Shown in pieces: positions 1 through 5,646 of a stretch of DNA of 11,045 bases; position 1 is the stretch's first letter, and each line of letters starts with the position of its first letter. The notes under the pieces are model-generated. The model made no database searches and had not been told where the DNA came from. It saw only the letters and a program-made list of their open reading frames with translations. The stretch comes from an uncultured Caldimicrobium sp. (GTDB taxonomy: Bacteria > Desulfobacterota > Thermodesulfobacteria > Thermodesulfobacteriales > Thermodesulfobacteriaceae): contig CALLJI010000194.1 of assembly GCA_938091475.1 (NCBI GenBank), positions 1 to 11,045 of the forward strand, in the 5' to 3' direction. The position numbers and the translations under genes are program-made.

Positions 1-48
1 TTAACCTTCGGAAAAATACTCTTGTAGAGAGGTTAGAGGTAGTTAAGT

Positions 49-618
49 TTAAGTTTTTGGCTTCAAAAAAATTAGTTTTGTTTCTCCATAGATTTTACTA
101 TTTATTATTTCAAATTTTTCTTGAGGTACATTAAGAGGGAATGAGGCCTTCTCTTCCACTATCAAAAGGGTCTCTTTTTGCAGAAAGGAGTGAGGAATCT
201 CCTTTAGAGTTTTTTCTGCAAGACCCTTTTCATAAGTTGGAGTAATGAAGATAAGATGAAAGCCCTTAAAGTTTTCACCAAGGTGCTTGCTGATCTTAGA
301 AATCTCTTCTGGAAGCCTGAGCTTTAAGATTCTGCTATTATCCATCAAATTTAATTTTTCCAAATTTTTGTGGATAATCTTTAAGCTTAAAGGACTAAAA
401 TCTACAAAAATTACATAGTTTGCCCCCCTTGAGAGGGCCTCAATTCCTAAGGCTCCTGTTCCAGCAAAAAGATCAAGGATACACCATCCCTCTAAATTGT
501 GCCCTATAATATCAAAAAGGGCCTTTCTAATTCTACTTCTTAATGGTCTGATAGAGAATTCCTTTGTAGGAGGGGTGTAAAGTTTTTGACCTTTAAATTT
601 ACCGCCTGTAATTTTCAA
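49..618 (-). CDS. rsmD: 16S rRNA (guanine-N2)-methyltransferase RsmD-like, altered catalytic motif
   Basis: Resembles RsmD, the SAM-dependent enzyme that makes m2G966 in 16S rRNA during 30S assembly. The 189 residues match the usual family length. Visible features are the N-terminal 'ITGGKFKGQKL' and 'RPLRSRIRKALFDII' (about residues 24-38), the SAM-binding loop LDLFAGTGALGIEAL (48-62), the acidic residue after the second strand (VDFS, 72-75), and the typical C-terminal 'YGETKLIFLK'. The odd point is motif IV: the family has (D/N)PP(F/Y), but residues 126-129 read TPTY, so the catalytic acid or amide is a threonine. The start is TTG, overlapping the speE stop as TTGA; only a weak GGAG lies about 13 bases upstream, so translation probably depends on coupling. 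Family assignment is firm; activity is uncertain. Confidence 0.9.
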   Translation of the reverse strand: MKITGGKFKGQKLYTPPTKEFSIRPLRSRIRKALFDIIGHNLEGWCILDLFAGTGALGIEALSRGANYVIFVDFSPLSLKIIHKNLEKLNLMDNSRILKLRLPEEISKISKHLGENFKGFHLIFITPTYEKGLAEKTLKEIPHSFLQKETLLIVEEKASFPLNVPQEKFEIINSKIYGETKLIFLKPKT

Positions 619-1451
619 GGATTATTTGAGGTCTCCAAGAGATTTAGCCAATTAGCAGAGAGGGAAAAATAATAGGGATTTAATTGAGGGTGATAGTATT
701 TTCCATAATAGGTTTGAAGAGGTTGAATCCAGGGTTTTTCTTCTTTTGAAGCTATCAAAAAGGCTATCTCTTCACCATAACAAGGAACATAGGTGCGGAT
801 GACTTTGACATAGGGGAAGACTTTTTTAATTACTGGATATGCCTCTTTTAAAACCTTAGGGAAATAGATAGGAAGGCTGGCCTGCTGGATGAAAACTCCA
901 AAGGGCTTTAAAACTCTAAAACTTTCTTTATAAAACTCTTCTGTATAAAGACTTTTGGCAGGACCTACAGGGTCTGTGCAATCTACAATGAGTAGATCAA
1001 AACTTTCACTCATACTCTCTTTAAGGCCCATCAGACCATCTTTGATTATAAAATCAACTCTTGAATCGTTATAATCACCGCTAATATTATAAAAATATTT
1101 CTGAGAGAGCTCAAAAACTAATTTATCAATTTCAAATTGAAGGATTTTTTTTATAGAAGGTATTTTTTGAAGTTCCCTTAGAACACCTCCATCCCCTCCA
1201 CCGATAATGATGACCTCCTCTGGAGGGGATGGAAGAAGACTTGCAGGCAAAAGAGTAATAGTTTCGTGGTAGATATACTCGTCTTTCTCAGTAAACTGCA
1301 CAATGCCATCTAAAACTAAAAAGTATCCCCAAGAGGGATTTTTAAGTATTTGAATTTTTTGTATGGCGCGCTCTTCAAAAACTAATTCAACAAGATAGCT
1401 ATGTCCGAAGTCCTTAAAGATTTTCTCGCGCCACCAAAATTGACCAGTCAA
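615..1451 (-). CDS. speE: Spermidine synthase family aminopropyltransferase
   Basis: Transfers the aminopropyl group of decarboxylated SAM to a diamine (putrescine, or agmatine/cadaverine in some thermophiles) in the cytosol. With the start chosen here it has 278 residues, normal for SpeE. Motifs: LDGIVQ then DEYIYHE (about 47-63), the glycine-rich IIGGGDGGVLRE (about 82-93), and DCTDPVGPA with the catalytic Asp (about 157-165). The acceptor cannot be read from sequence. Start choice: an in-frame TTG at 1463 is possible, but the TTG at 1449-1451 has GGAGG five bases upstream and overlaps the upstream stop as TTGA, the same arrangement as at the next gene, so I prefer it. Its substrate normally comes from SpeD, whose neighbour homologue here looks unable to form a pyruvoyl cofactor. 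Confidence 0.92.
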   Translation of the reverse strand: MTGQFWWREKIFKDFGHSYLVELVFEERAIQKIQILKNPSWGYFLVLDGIVQFTEKDEYIYHETITLLPASLLPSPPEEVIIIGGGDGGVLRELQKIPSIKKILQFEIDKLVFELSQKYFYNISGDYNDSRVDFIIKDGLMGLKESMSESFDLLIVDCTDPVGPAKSLYTEEFYKESFRVLKPFGVFIQQASLPIYFPKVLKEAYPVIKKVFPYVKVIRTYVPCYGEEIAFLIASKEEKPWIQPLQTYYGKYYHPQLNPYYFSLSANWLNLLETSNNP

Positions 1452-1897
1452 GTTTCCCTCCAATCAGTTTGAGTTAAGCCTCTTGCAATTTCTGCGATAC
1501 ACACCTTTTCAGGTTGAAATTTTTCTTGCAACCCTTGCAAAATGGCATAAGCTTTTTCTTTACAGTCTGCAATGATATCGATAGCAGAATACCCCTTTTC
1601 TGGCCAGGTATGTATATAAATATGAGCTTGACCTGAATTTACTTGAGCTGAGACTCCAAAGGGCTGAAATTGATAGCTAATGGCTCTAATATTTTCTTTA
1701 TTTTCCCGATTTTCCTGGCTATTTAGAGCATAAAGAAGAAACTCTTCTACCTTTTTAGCTTCCGCTAAGAGTTCAAAGGGGGAATTCCAAAATTCCACTA
1801 CTAAATGATAACTCCAAATACATCGTTTTTGGGCACCTTGCTGGAAAGGGATGAGTTCAAAATTTTCAATTAAGCAGTTAGACTGAAGACCCCTCAT
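1448..1897 (-). CDS. SpeD-like (AdoMet decarboxylase family) protein lacking the pyruvoyl-forming serine
   Basis: Homologous to bacterial class 1b S-adenosylmethionine decarboxylase, a proenzyme that cleaves itself at Glu-Ser so the serine becomes the catalytic pyruvoyl group. HLVVEF (31-36), FGVS (80-83) and HIYIHTWPEKGYSAIDI (92-108) align without gaps to the family. In that alignment the Glu-Ser-His of active enzymes is Gln90-Ala91-His92, so the cleavage serine is absent. The residues corresponding to Ser55 and His68 of the Thermotoga enzyme are kept (Ser83, His96), while the position of catalytic Cys83 is Asp111, with a Cys one residue later. The 149 residues are slightly longer than usual because of a 24-residue N-terminal stretch and an insert at about 58-70. 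ATG start with a very good Shine-Dalgarno (GGAGGTGA at 1901-1908). It heads the cluster with speE and rsmD. Possibly a regulatory partner of a true SpeD elsewhere, or an unprocessed protein with another role. Confidence 0.85.
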   Translation of the reverse strand: MRGLQSNCLIENFELIPFQQGAQKRCIWSYHLVVEFWNSPFELLAEAKKVEEFLLYALNSQENRENKENIRAISYQFQPFGVSAQVNSGQAHIYIHTWPEKGYSAIDIIADCKEKAYAILQGLQEKFQPEKVCIAEIARGLTQTDWRET

Positions 1898-1910
1898 AGC
1901 TCACCTCCCC

Positions 1911-1927
1911 CCAGGCAAGGTGCCTGG
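1911..1927 (-). promoter_or_regulatory. GC-rich hairpin abutting the Shine-Dalgarno of the SpeD-like gene
   Basis: Seven-base arms CCAGGCA/TGCCTGG enclose a three-base loop. On the minus strand the hairpin lies between tRNA-Pro and the SpeD-like gene and ends three bases before the GGAGGTGA ribosome site. Its loop region contains CACCT, complementary to AGGTG of that site, so an alternative pairing hiding the site can be drawn, although the hairpin itself looks more stable. It could instead be a processing signal behind the tRNA. Read on the plus strand it is followed by six T's, but no plus-strand gene lies upstream to terminate. The structure is visible; any regulatory role is a guess. Confidence 0.35.
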
Positions 1928-1955
1928 ATTTTTTGAGAATTTTTAATAAAAAAAA

Positions 1956-2029
1956 TCGGGACGGGCGGATTTGAACCGCCGACCCCCCACACCCCAAGCG
2001 GGTGCGCTTCCAGGCTGCGCTACGTCCCG
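1956..2029 (-). tRNA. tRNA-Pro(GGG)
   Basis: Folds as a complete cloverleaf: acceptor CGGGACG/CGTCCCG, D stem GCGC/GCGC, anticodon stem CCCGC/GTGGG with loop TTGGGGT (anticodon GGG, reading CCC), T stem GGCGG/CCGCC with loop TTCAAAT, and discriminator A. The C1-G72 pair is typical of bacterial proline tRNAs. CCA is not encoded. A run of eight T's directly follows the 3' end and may aid termination or processing. It is transcribed toward the SpeD-like gene, 58 bases away, so it may be the first member of that transcript. Confidence 0.96.
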
Positions 2030-2054
2030 ATTTTAAAATTAACTTAACATTTCA

Positions 2055-2082
2055 ATAATAAATAATTTTTATCCGATGTCAA
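2055..2082 (-). promoter_or_regulatory. Sigma-70-type promoter for tRNA-Pro
   Basis: On the minus strand a perfect TTGACA (2077-2082) is followed after 16 bases by TATTAT (2055-2060), five of six matches to TATAAT. The -10 box lies 25 bases before the tRNA 5' end. The speD-speE-rsmD cluster downstream has no better promoter of its own, so this one may drive the whole unit. Confidence 0.7.
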
Positions 2083-2153
2083 GGTCTCAAGAAATGAGCT
2101 GTTAATTATGCCTAACCCAAAGGGTTTTAGCTATTTAATTTAGACGAAAAAGG

Positions 2154-2176
2154 TAGCTGCAGGCTATAGCCAGCTA
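2154..2176. other. Imperfect inverted repeat in otherwise featureless intergenic DNA
   Basis: The stretch 2083-2236 upstream of the repeat cluster holds no supportable gene. It contains TAGCTG...CAGCTA arms around an inner GCTATAGC palindrome with a three-base bulge. On the minus strand it is followed by CC and five T's, like a weak terminator, but no minus-strand gene lies upstream. A small AACCC/GGGTT hairpin sits at 2115-2127. Function unknown. Confidence 0.3.
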
Positions 2177-2236
2177 GAAAAAAGATCATTGTTCCCTTTC
2201 CCACATCTAGAGGTAATTAGGGTGTTTAGAGGATTG

Positions 2237-2429
2237 TGTAGGGGAAACCCTTTCGGGTGCCCGGGATGGAAGGTCTGAGGCAAGCCCTGCCCCTACGAAT
2301 TTGTGGGCAATTCGTGAATTGCCCCTACGAAATTGGGCAGGGGCAAGCCCTGCCACTACATATAATACCCTTTTGGGCACGGCATTGCCATGCCCTACAA
2401 TTTTATCGGGGCGATTCGTGAATCGTCTC
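2237..2429. repeat. Repeat cluster A: GTAGGGG/CCCCTAC palindromic (REP-like) units
   Basis: About six imperfect palindromes, more GC-rich than the surrounding DNA, lie head to tail between the divergent tRNA-Pro and propeller-gene promoters. The first (2237-2262) begins GTAGGGG. Later ones end in CTAC: 2279-2296 (partial), 2303-2328 (arms GGGCAATTC/GAATTGCCC around GT), 2335-2359 (GGCAGGG/CCCTGCC) and 2375-2398 (GGCACGGC/GCCATGCC, one mismatch). The last, 2408-2429 (GCGATTC/GAATCGT), has lost its end. GTAG at the foot of a hairpin is a hallmark of REP elements moved by RAYT-type Y1 transposases in other bacteria, but no transposase is present here. The reading frame across 2207-2500 on the minus strand is made of these repeats and is not taken as a gene. 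Confidence 0.85.
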
Positions 2430-2493
2430 TTCCTTTTTAAATTTTTTACAATGTGACATTTTAAAATAGTAACCACACCTAAAAATTTCTCTC

Positions 2494-2522
2494 TTGACAA
2501 ATTTATTAAAGTTATGTATAAA
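2494..2522 (+). promoter_or_regulatory. Strong sigma-70-type promoter of the propeller/GTPase operon
   Basis: TTGACA (2494-2499), a 17-base spacer and TATAAA (2517-2522). Transcription would start near 2529, giving a leader of about 40 A-rich bases, with an AAGGAGGG ribosome site six bases before the ATG at 2569. This is the closest match to consensus in the window, suggesting high basal expression. Confidence 0.8.
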
Positions 2523-2568
2523 GTAAATAAAATATTTTTTAAAAAAATAAAATAAAGGAGGGTATGTT

Positions 2569-3861
2569 ATGAAAACTGTGGGAAAGACAAGAAGAGAGTT
2601 TTTAAAGCAAGCTGGGTTAGCTACCTTTTTTTTACTTTTCTATAAGAGTACAGCCTCTGCTGCTAAAGCTACTCCCATGGAAAAGCCCGTCTTTGCTTTG
2701 AGGGGAGATGGAGCAGTGGTTGTTATTGATCCTCAAAGTGATCAAATCATTGCTAAAATTGCCACAGAAGGCAAAGGTGGAACCTTAGGCTCTATAACTC
2801 CTAAAGGCGATCTTCTCTTTGTTGCAAATAATGCCCCAGGTATGAGAACAGTTTCAGTCATAGACACTAAAAAATTAGGTTTGGTCAAAAATATCGAAAC
2901 CGGTAATCGTCCAAAGCACCCAGTAGTTTCCACCAAAGGTGATTATGTTGCTGTAAATCACTCTGGAGTGGATGAGGGAAAAATAAGGGTTGCCTTTATA
3001 GATATTAAGACTTTAGAGGTTGCTAAAACTGTAGAGCTACCTGTCAAGAACCTTGAACATAAAGGCGATTTCAGTATGCATGGTTCTTGGTGCAGTAAGG
3101 GAGCCTTATATGCTATTGGAAATTATGCGGATAACGAATTTTATCTGATTTCTTCTAAAAATTTTGAGATACTTTCTACCGTTAAAGTTGATGGAAATCC
3201 TCATTATTTTGATTTTAAGGGCAACACTCTTTGGGTAACCGTTGAATTAAATGAACCAAAAACCCAGAACTCAAAGCCCTTAGTATATATCTATAACATT
3301 AGCAACCCCTCTAAGCCTACTTTGGAGTCCACTTTGGCAGTAGATTTAACTTCAGATGAAATAGCAGAACTTGCCCGCATTGAAGGGCATCATGGGAATT
3401 TTACAAATGATGGAAAATATTTTATTATCTGCAATAGAGGTGCTTCCCCCTTTGAGGGAATTACGATGCAAATTTATGAGGCTAAGACTAGAAAATTGCT
3501 TAAAAGTTATCCAGCCTCTATCAAGGGTATTGGGCATGCCTATATCACACCAGACAATAAATTTGCCGTTATCACCCAATATGGGGATAATAAATTAGAG
3601 GTTATCAATCTTAAGAATTTTGAAAAGGTTGCCCTAATTGATACTGGTATAGGAAAACATATGGGACATGTAGTTTTTAGTGCCGATGGCAAGAAAATGT
3701 ATGCCTCCAATAGAGTAGGAGATTCTGTTTTTGTGATTGATACAACCACTTGGGAAATTAAAAAGCGGATTTTAACAGGAGAAGCTGGGCAGGCTCAAGG
3801 GCAAGTAGTTAAGGATTTTTACGCAGTATTTGAAAGGGTTAGTTCGCCTGTGTTGAGTTAA
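2569..3861 (+). CDS. Tat-exported YVTN-type beta-propeller protein with a ring of histidines
   Basis: The protein (430 residues) starts with a twin-arginine signal: TRREFLKQAG (7-16), a hydrophobic stretch (17-24) and an Ala-rich cleavage region near residues 29-33. It should therefore be exported folded. The rest is a seven-bladed propeller of the YVTN/cytochrome-d1-like superfamily, with repeats of the form 'xHxxxxxxGkyxxVxN'. His117, His171, His212, His275, His323 and His367 each occur 6-7 residues before the Gly/Asn turn of successive blades; only the first and last blades lack it. His131, 164, 274 and 364 are extra. Such a ring recalls the His-lined copper site of nitrous oxide reductase and the haem pocket of NirS/NirN, but specific motifs of those enzymes are not evident. 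There is no CxxCH haem-c motif. It is followed after 2 bases by a COG0523 GTPase. Propeller and Tat export are firm; ligand and reaction are unknown. Confidence 0.85.
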   Translation: MKTVGKTRREFLKQAGLATFFLLFYKSTASAAKATPMEKPVFALRGDGAVVVIDPQSDQIIAKIATEGKGGTLGSITPKGDLLFVANNAPGMRTVSVIDTKKLGLVKNIETGNRPKHPVVSTKGDYVAVNHSGVDEGKIRVAFIDIKTLEVAKTVELPVKNLEHKGDFSMHGSWCSKGALYAIGNYADNEFYLISSKNFEILSTVKVDGNPHYFDFKGNTLWVTVELNEPKTQNSKPLVYIYNISNPSKPTLESTLAVDLTSDEIAELARIEGHHGNFTNDGKYFIICNRGASPFEGITMQIYEAKTRKLLKSYPASIKGIGHAYITPDNKFAVITQYGDNKLEVINLKNFEKVALIDTGIGKHMGHVVFSADGKKMYASNRVGDSVFVIDTTTWEIKKRILTGEAGQAQGQVVKDFYAVFERVSSPVLS

Positions 3862-3863
3862 AA

Positions 3864-5219
3864 GTGAGTTATAGAGCCTTTTTAGTTTCTGGCTTCTTAG
3901 GAAGCGGGAAAACAACTTTTATCTTGGAGAACCTGCTTCCCTGGTTAAAGGGGGAGCAGGTTTCTATTTTAGTGAATGACTATGGTGAAATTAATTTTGA
4001 TAAACTAAAGTATTATGAAAAGCGTCTTCAGGTTTTGGGGATTGAAGGCAGTTGTATTTGCTGCACAGCAGGAGAAGCCTTTCTAAATGCCTTGCAGGAG
4101 GTAAAAAAACTTTCTCCTACAGTCATAGTAGAAACTTCTGGAGTTTCTGAGATAGATCCCATTTATGAAGCCCTGGAAAGTGAGGGATTTACAGTTGAAG
4201 TAGTTTTTACTACCCTTAACTTAGATTTACCTGAAAATCTCTTTACTTCTCCGCTTGTGCAAAGTCTGATTTTTTCCTCCCAGATTTTAATCTTAACCAA
4301 AGCCGATCTTATCTCACCAAGAGAGGTGACCAGGAAAATTTCTTATATCACTCCTTATAAAAAGCCCTATTTCATAGCCTACGAGGGAAAGATTAGAGAA
4401 AATTTAGAAGAACTCCTATTAATAAAGTCTGATAAAGCAAAGGGGCATCTTCACTTGCCTTACAATCCCTTTTATAGAGATACTTTGAAATTAAAGGGTT
4501 TTTATAGTAGAGAAGACATTGAAGGCTTTTTAAAAAGGCTTCCTTCGGAAATTTATAGAGTAAAGGGGGTTATCTCTTGTGTAGAAAGCCCTGTTCCTTT
4601 AGCTTTAAATTTTAGTTTTGGCTATATTAGTTGGGAAAAAATGGAAACTACTACTTCTAATTTTCTTGTCTTTATTGGTGTGGTGGATCCAAGGCCTTTT
4701 TTTAAGGATTTCCCACCACCCGTAAAGGGTACCAAAAAATTTGAGAGAAAAATGTTTCCTATAAAAGGTTTTGATAGAAGGAATGGGATAGCCTACTTCA
4801 ATGGAGAGGTTGTTTCAGAATTGAATGCTTTAGAGCGCTTGTACTCTTTAATCCAAGAAGCCAAGGCTCCACTCTTTATCACAAAAGATAAAAGAGCTCT
4901 AAACTCTAAATTAAGAGAGAGAGCTTTGACTTTTAGGAGTTTTGAATATTCAAGGCTTTTAAAGTTGAGAGAGAGGATTGAAGCGTATCCAGATGATATA
5001 GTTATTTGCTTTGATCTGCCAAGTGGCCTTGTCAGCTGGTTTATAGAAAAGATACCCCATAAAAAATTTCTTCATTTTGGAGAGGAGTATCTTTTACCTT
5101 CAGCCTATCTCTCACTTAAAATCAATTCTATAGAAAAAAAGAGGGCACTGTTAGACCTGTTTGAGGAAGGTTTGTATAAGTTACGCATTGATTCGCAAGA
5201 TGGAGATGAGGGGATTTGA
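3864..5219 (+). CDS. CobW/COG0523-family (G3E) GTPase with long C-terminal extension
   Basis: A likely metal-delivery GTPase. Motifs: Walker A GFLGSGKTT (10-18), NDYGEI (38-43), the metal-binding CxCC motif CICC (64-67), ETSG (90-93) and TKAD (145-148, in place of NKxD). A CobW C-terminal-like region, including 'YRVKGVI' (231-237), runs to about 272. The remaining ~180 residues are unlike ordinary 320-400-residue family members; I do not recognise this part, which is rich in Lys/Glu/Leu and lacks a His-rich tail. GTG start, 2 bases after the propeller stop and without a clear Shine-Dalgarno, so translation is probably coupled. The pairing suggests it helps load a metal into the propeller before Tat export (inference). 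The final residues are encoded by antisense of tRNA-Ala, and no earlier in-frame stop exists. Confidence 0.85.
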   Translation: MSYRAFLVSGFLGSGKTTFILENLLPWLKGEQVSILVNDYGEINFDKLKYYEKRLQVLGIEGSCICCTAGEAFLNALQEVKKLSPTVIVETSGVSEIDPIYEALESEGFTVEVVFTTLNLDLPENLFTSPLVQSLIFSSQILILTKADLISPREVTRKISYITPYKKPYFIAYEGKIRENLEELLLIKSDKAKGHLHLPYNPFYRDTLKLKGFYSREDIEGFLKRLPSEIYRVKGVISCVESPVPLALNFSFGYISWEKMETTTSNFLVFIGVVDPRPFFKDFPPPVKGTKKFERKMFPIKGFDRRNGIAYFNGEVVSELNALERLYSLIQEAKAPLFITKDKRALNSKLRERALTFRSFEYSRLLKLRERIEAYPDDIVICFDLPSGLVSWFIEKIPHKKFLHFGEEYLLPSAYLSLKINSIEKKRALLDLFEEGLYKLRIDSQDGDEGI

Positions 5220-5272
5220 ACCCCCGACCTCCGGAGTGCGATTCCGGCGCTCTCCCCCTGAGCTACATCCCC
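5201..5272 (-). tRNA. tRNA-Ala(CGC)
   Basis: Full cloverleaf: acceptor GGGGATG/CATCTCC with the G3-U70 pair that defines alanine identity, D stem GCTC/GAGC, anticodon stem CCGGA/TCCGG with loop ATCGCAC (anticodon CGC, reading GCG), T stem GGGGG/CCCCT with loop TTCAAAT, and discriminator A. CCA is not encoded. It lies 5 bases after the rpsT stop on the same strand, with no visible promoter of its own, so it is probably cut out of the rpsT transcript. Its last 19 bases overlap the convergent GTPase gene. No terminator hairpin follows it. Confidence 0.96.
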
Positions 5273-5277
5273 AGGTT

Positions 5278-5562
5278 TTAAGCTTGAATCTCAACTTTAC
5301 TTTTTGCTTGATTAAATTTCTCAAAAAGTTTAGATATTTTGTTGGCTGCTTTGTTTTTATGAAAAATTCCTTTACTCACTCCCCTGTGAAGTAAGCTTTG
5401 AGCAAGTTTAAGTTGTTCTTCAGCCTTAACTAAGTCTCCAGCGTCTAAAAGAGATAAGAATTTCTTTATCTCCGTTTTTACTCTGCTTTTAAACATACGA
5501 TTTCTTAATCTTCTCTTTTCACTCTGTCTCCAGGCTTTCTCAGCTGATTTGTGGTGTGGCAC
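5278..5562 (-). CDS. rpsT: 30S ribosomal protein S20
   Basis: A primary 16S rRNA-binding protein of the small subunit. The 94 residues are very basic and helical, with the typical opening (MPHHKSAEKAWRQSEKRRLRN) and the conserved later segment LHRGVSKGIFHKNKAANKISKL (about 57-78). GTG start; AAGGAGG lies about 9 bases upstream, with a second GGAG right before the GTG. Single-gene unit with tRNA-Ala directly downstream. In E. coli S20 represses its own translation and uses a non-ATG start; the GTG here would fit a similar mode, but that is not shown. Confidence 0.96.
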   Translation of the reverse strand: MPHHKSAEKAWRQSEKRRLRNRMFKSRVKTEIKKFLSLLDAGDLVKAEEQLKLAQSLLHRGVSKGIFHKNKAANKISKLFEKFNQAKSKVEIQA

Positions 5563-5591
5563 TCCTTTTCCTCCTTATAATTTTTATCCTA

Positions 5592-5620
5592 AATTTAATC
5601 CCTAATTTACGGGTTGTCAA
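5592..5620 (-). promoter_or_regulatory. Sigma-70-type promoter of rpsT/tRNA-Ala
   Basis: On the minus strand TTGACA (5615-5620), a 17-base spacer and TAAATT (5592-5597, four of six matches). The -10 box ends about 30 bases before the GTG start. The -35 box is perfect and the -10 box weak, so the exact -10 could be shifted; another AT-rich candidate lies a few bases nearer the gene. Confidence 0.6.
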
Positions 5621-5646
5621 CTTATTTTGAGAATCTTTCAAAAATT

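Noticed and set aside
1..48. Possible gene downstream of rsmD
   Set aside because: No start codon or coding sequence can be supported in these few bases.
1449..1463. Longer speE start at the TTG at 1461-1463
   Set aside because: The TTG at 1449-1451 has a properly spaced GGAGG and overlaps the upstream stop; the longer form would start within that ribosome site region.
1911..1933. Plus-strand rho-independent terminator (hairpin followed by T's)
   Set aside because: The shape fits, but no plus-strand gene lies upstream; better viewed as a leader hairpin of the SpeD-like gene.
2449..2462. CRP/FNR-like operator before the propeller promoter
   Set aside because: Only a short AATGT-ACATT inverted repeat is present, too small to support a regulator site.
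2207..2500. 97-residue minus-strand open frame
   Set aside because: It reads through palindromic repeat cluster A, has low-complexity repeat-derived sequence and no ribosome site.
5161..5394. Plus-strand open frame spanning tRNA-Ala and rpsT
   Set aside because: Antisense to two certain genes; it includes the familiar spurious 'GFEPPTSGVRFRRSPPELHPQ' type peptide produced by tRNA antisense.
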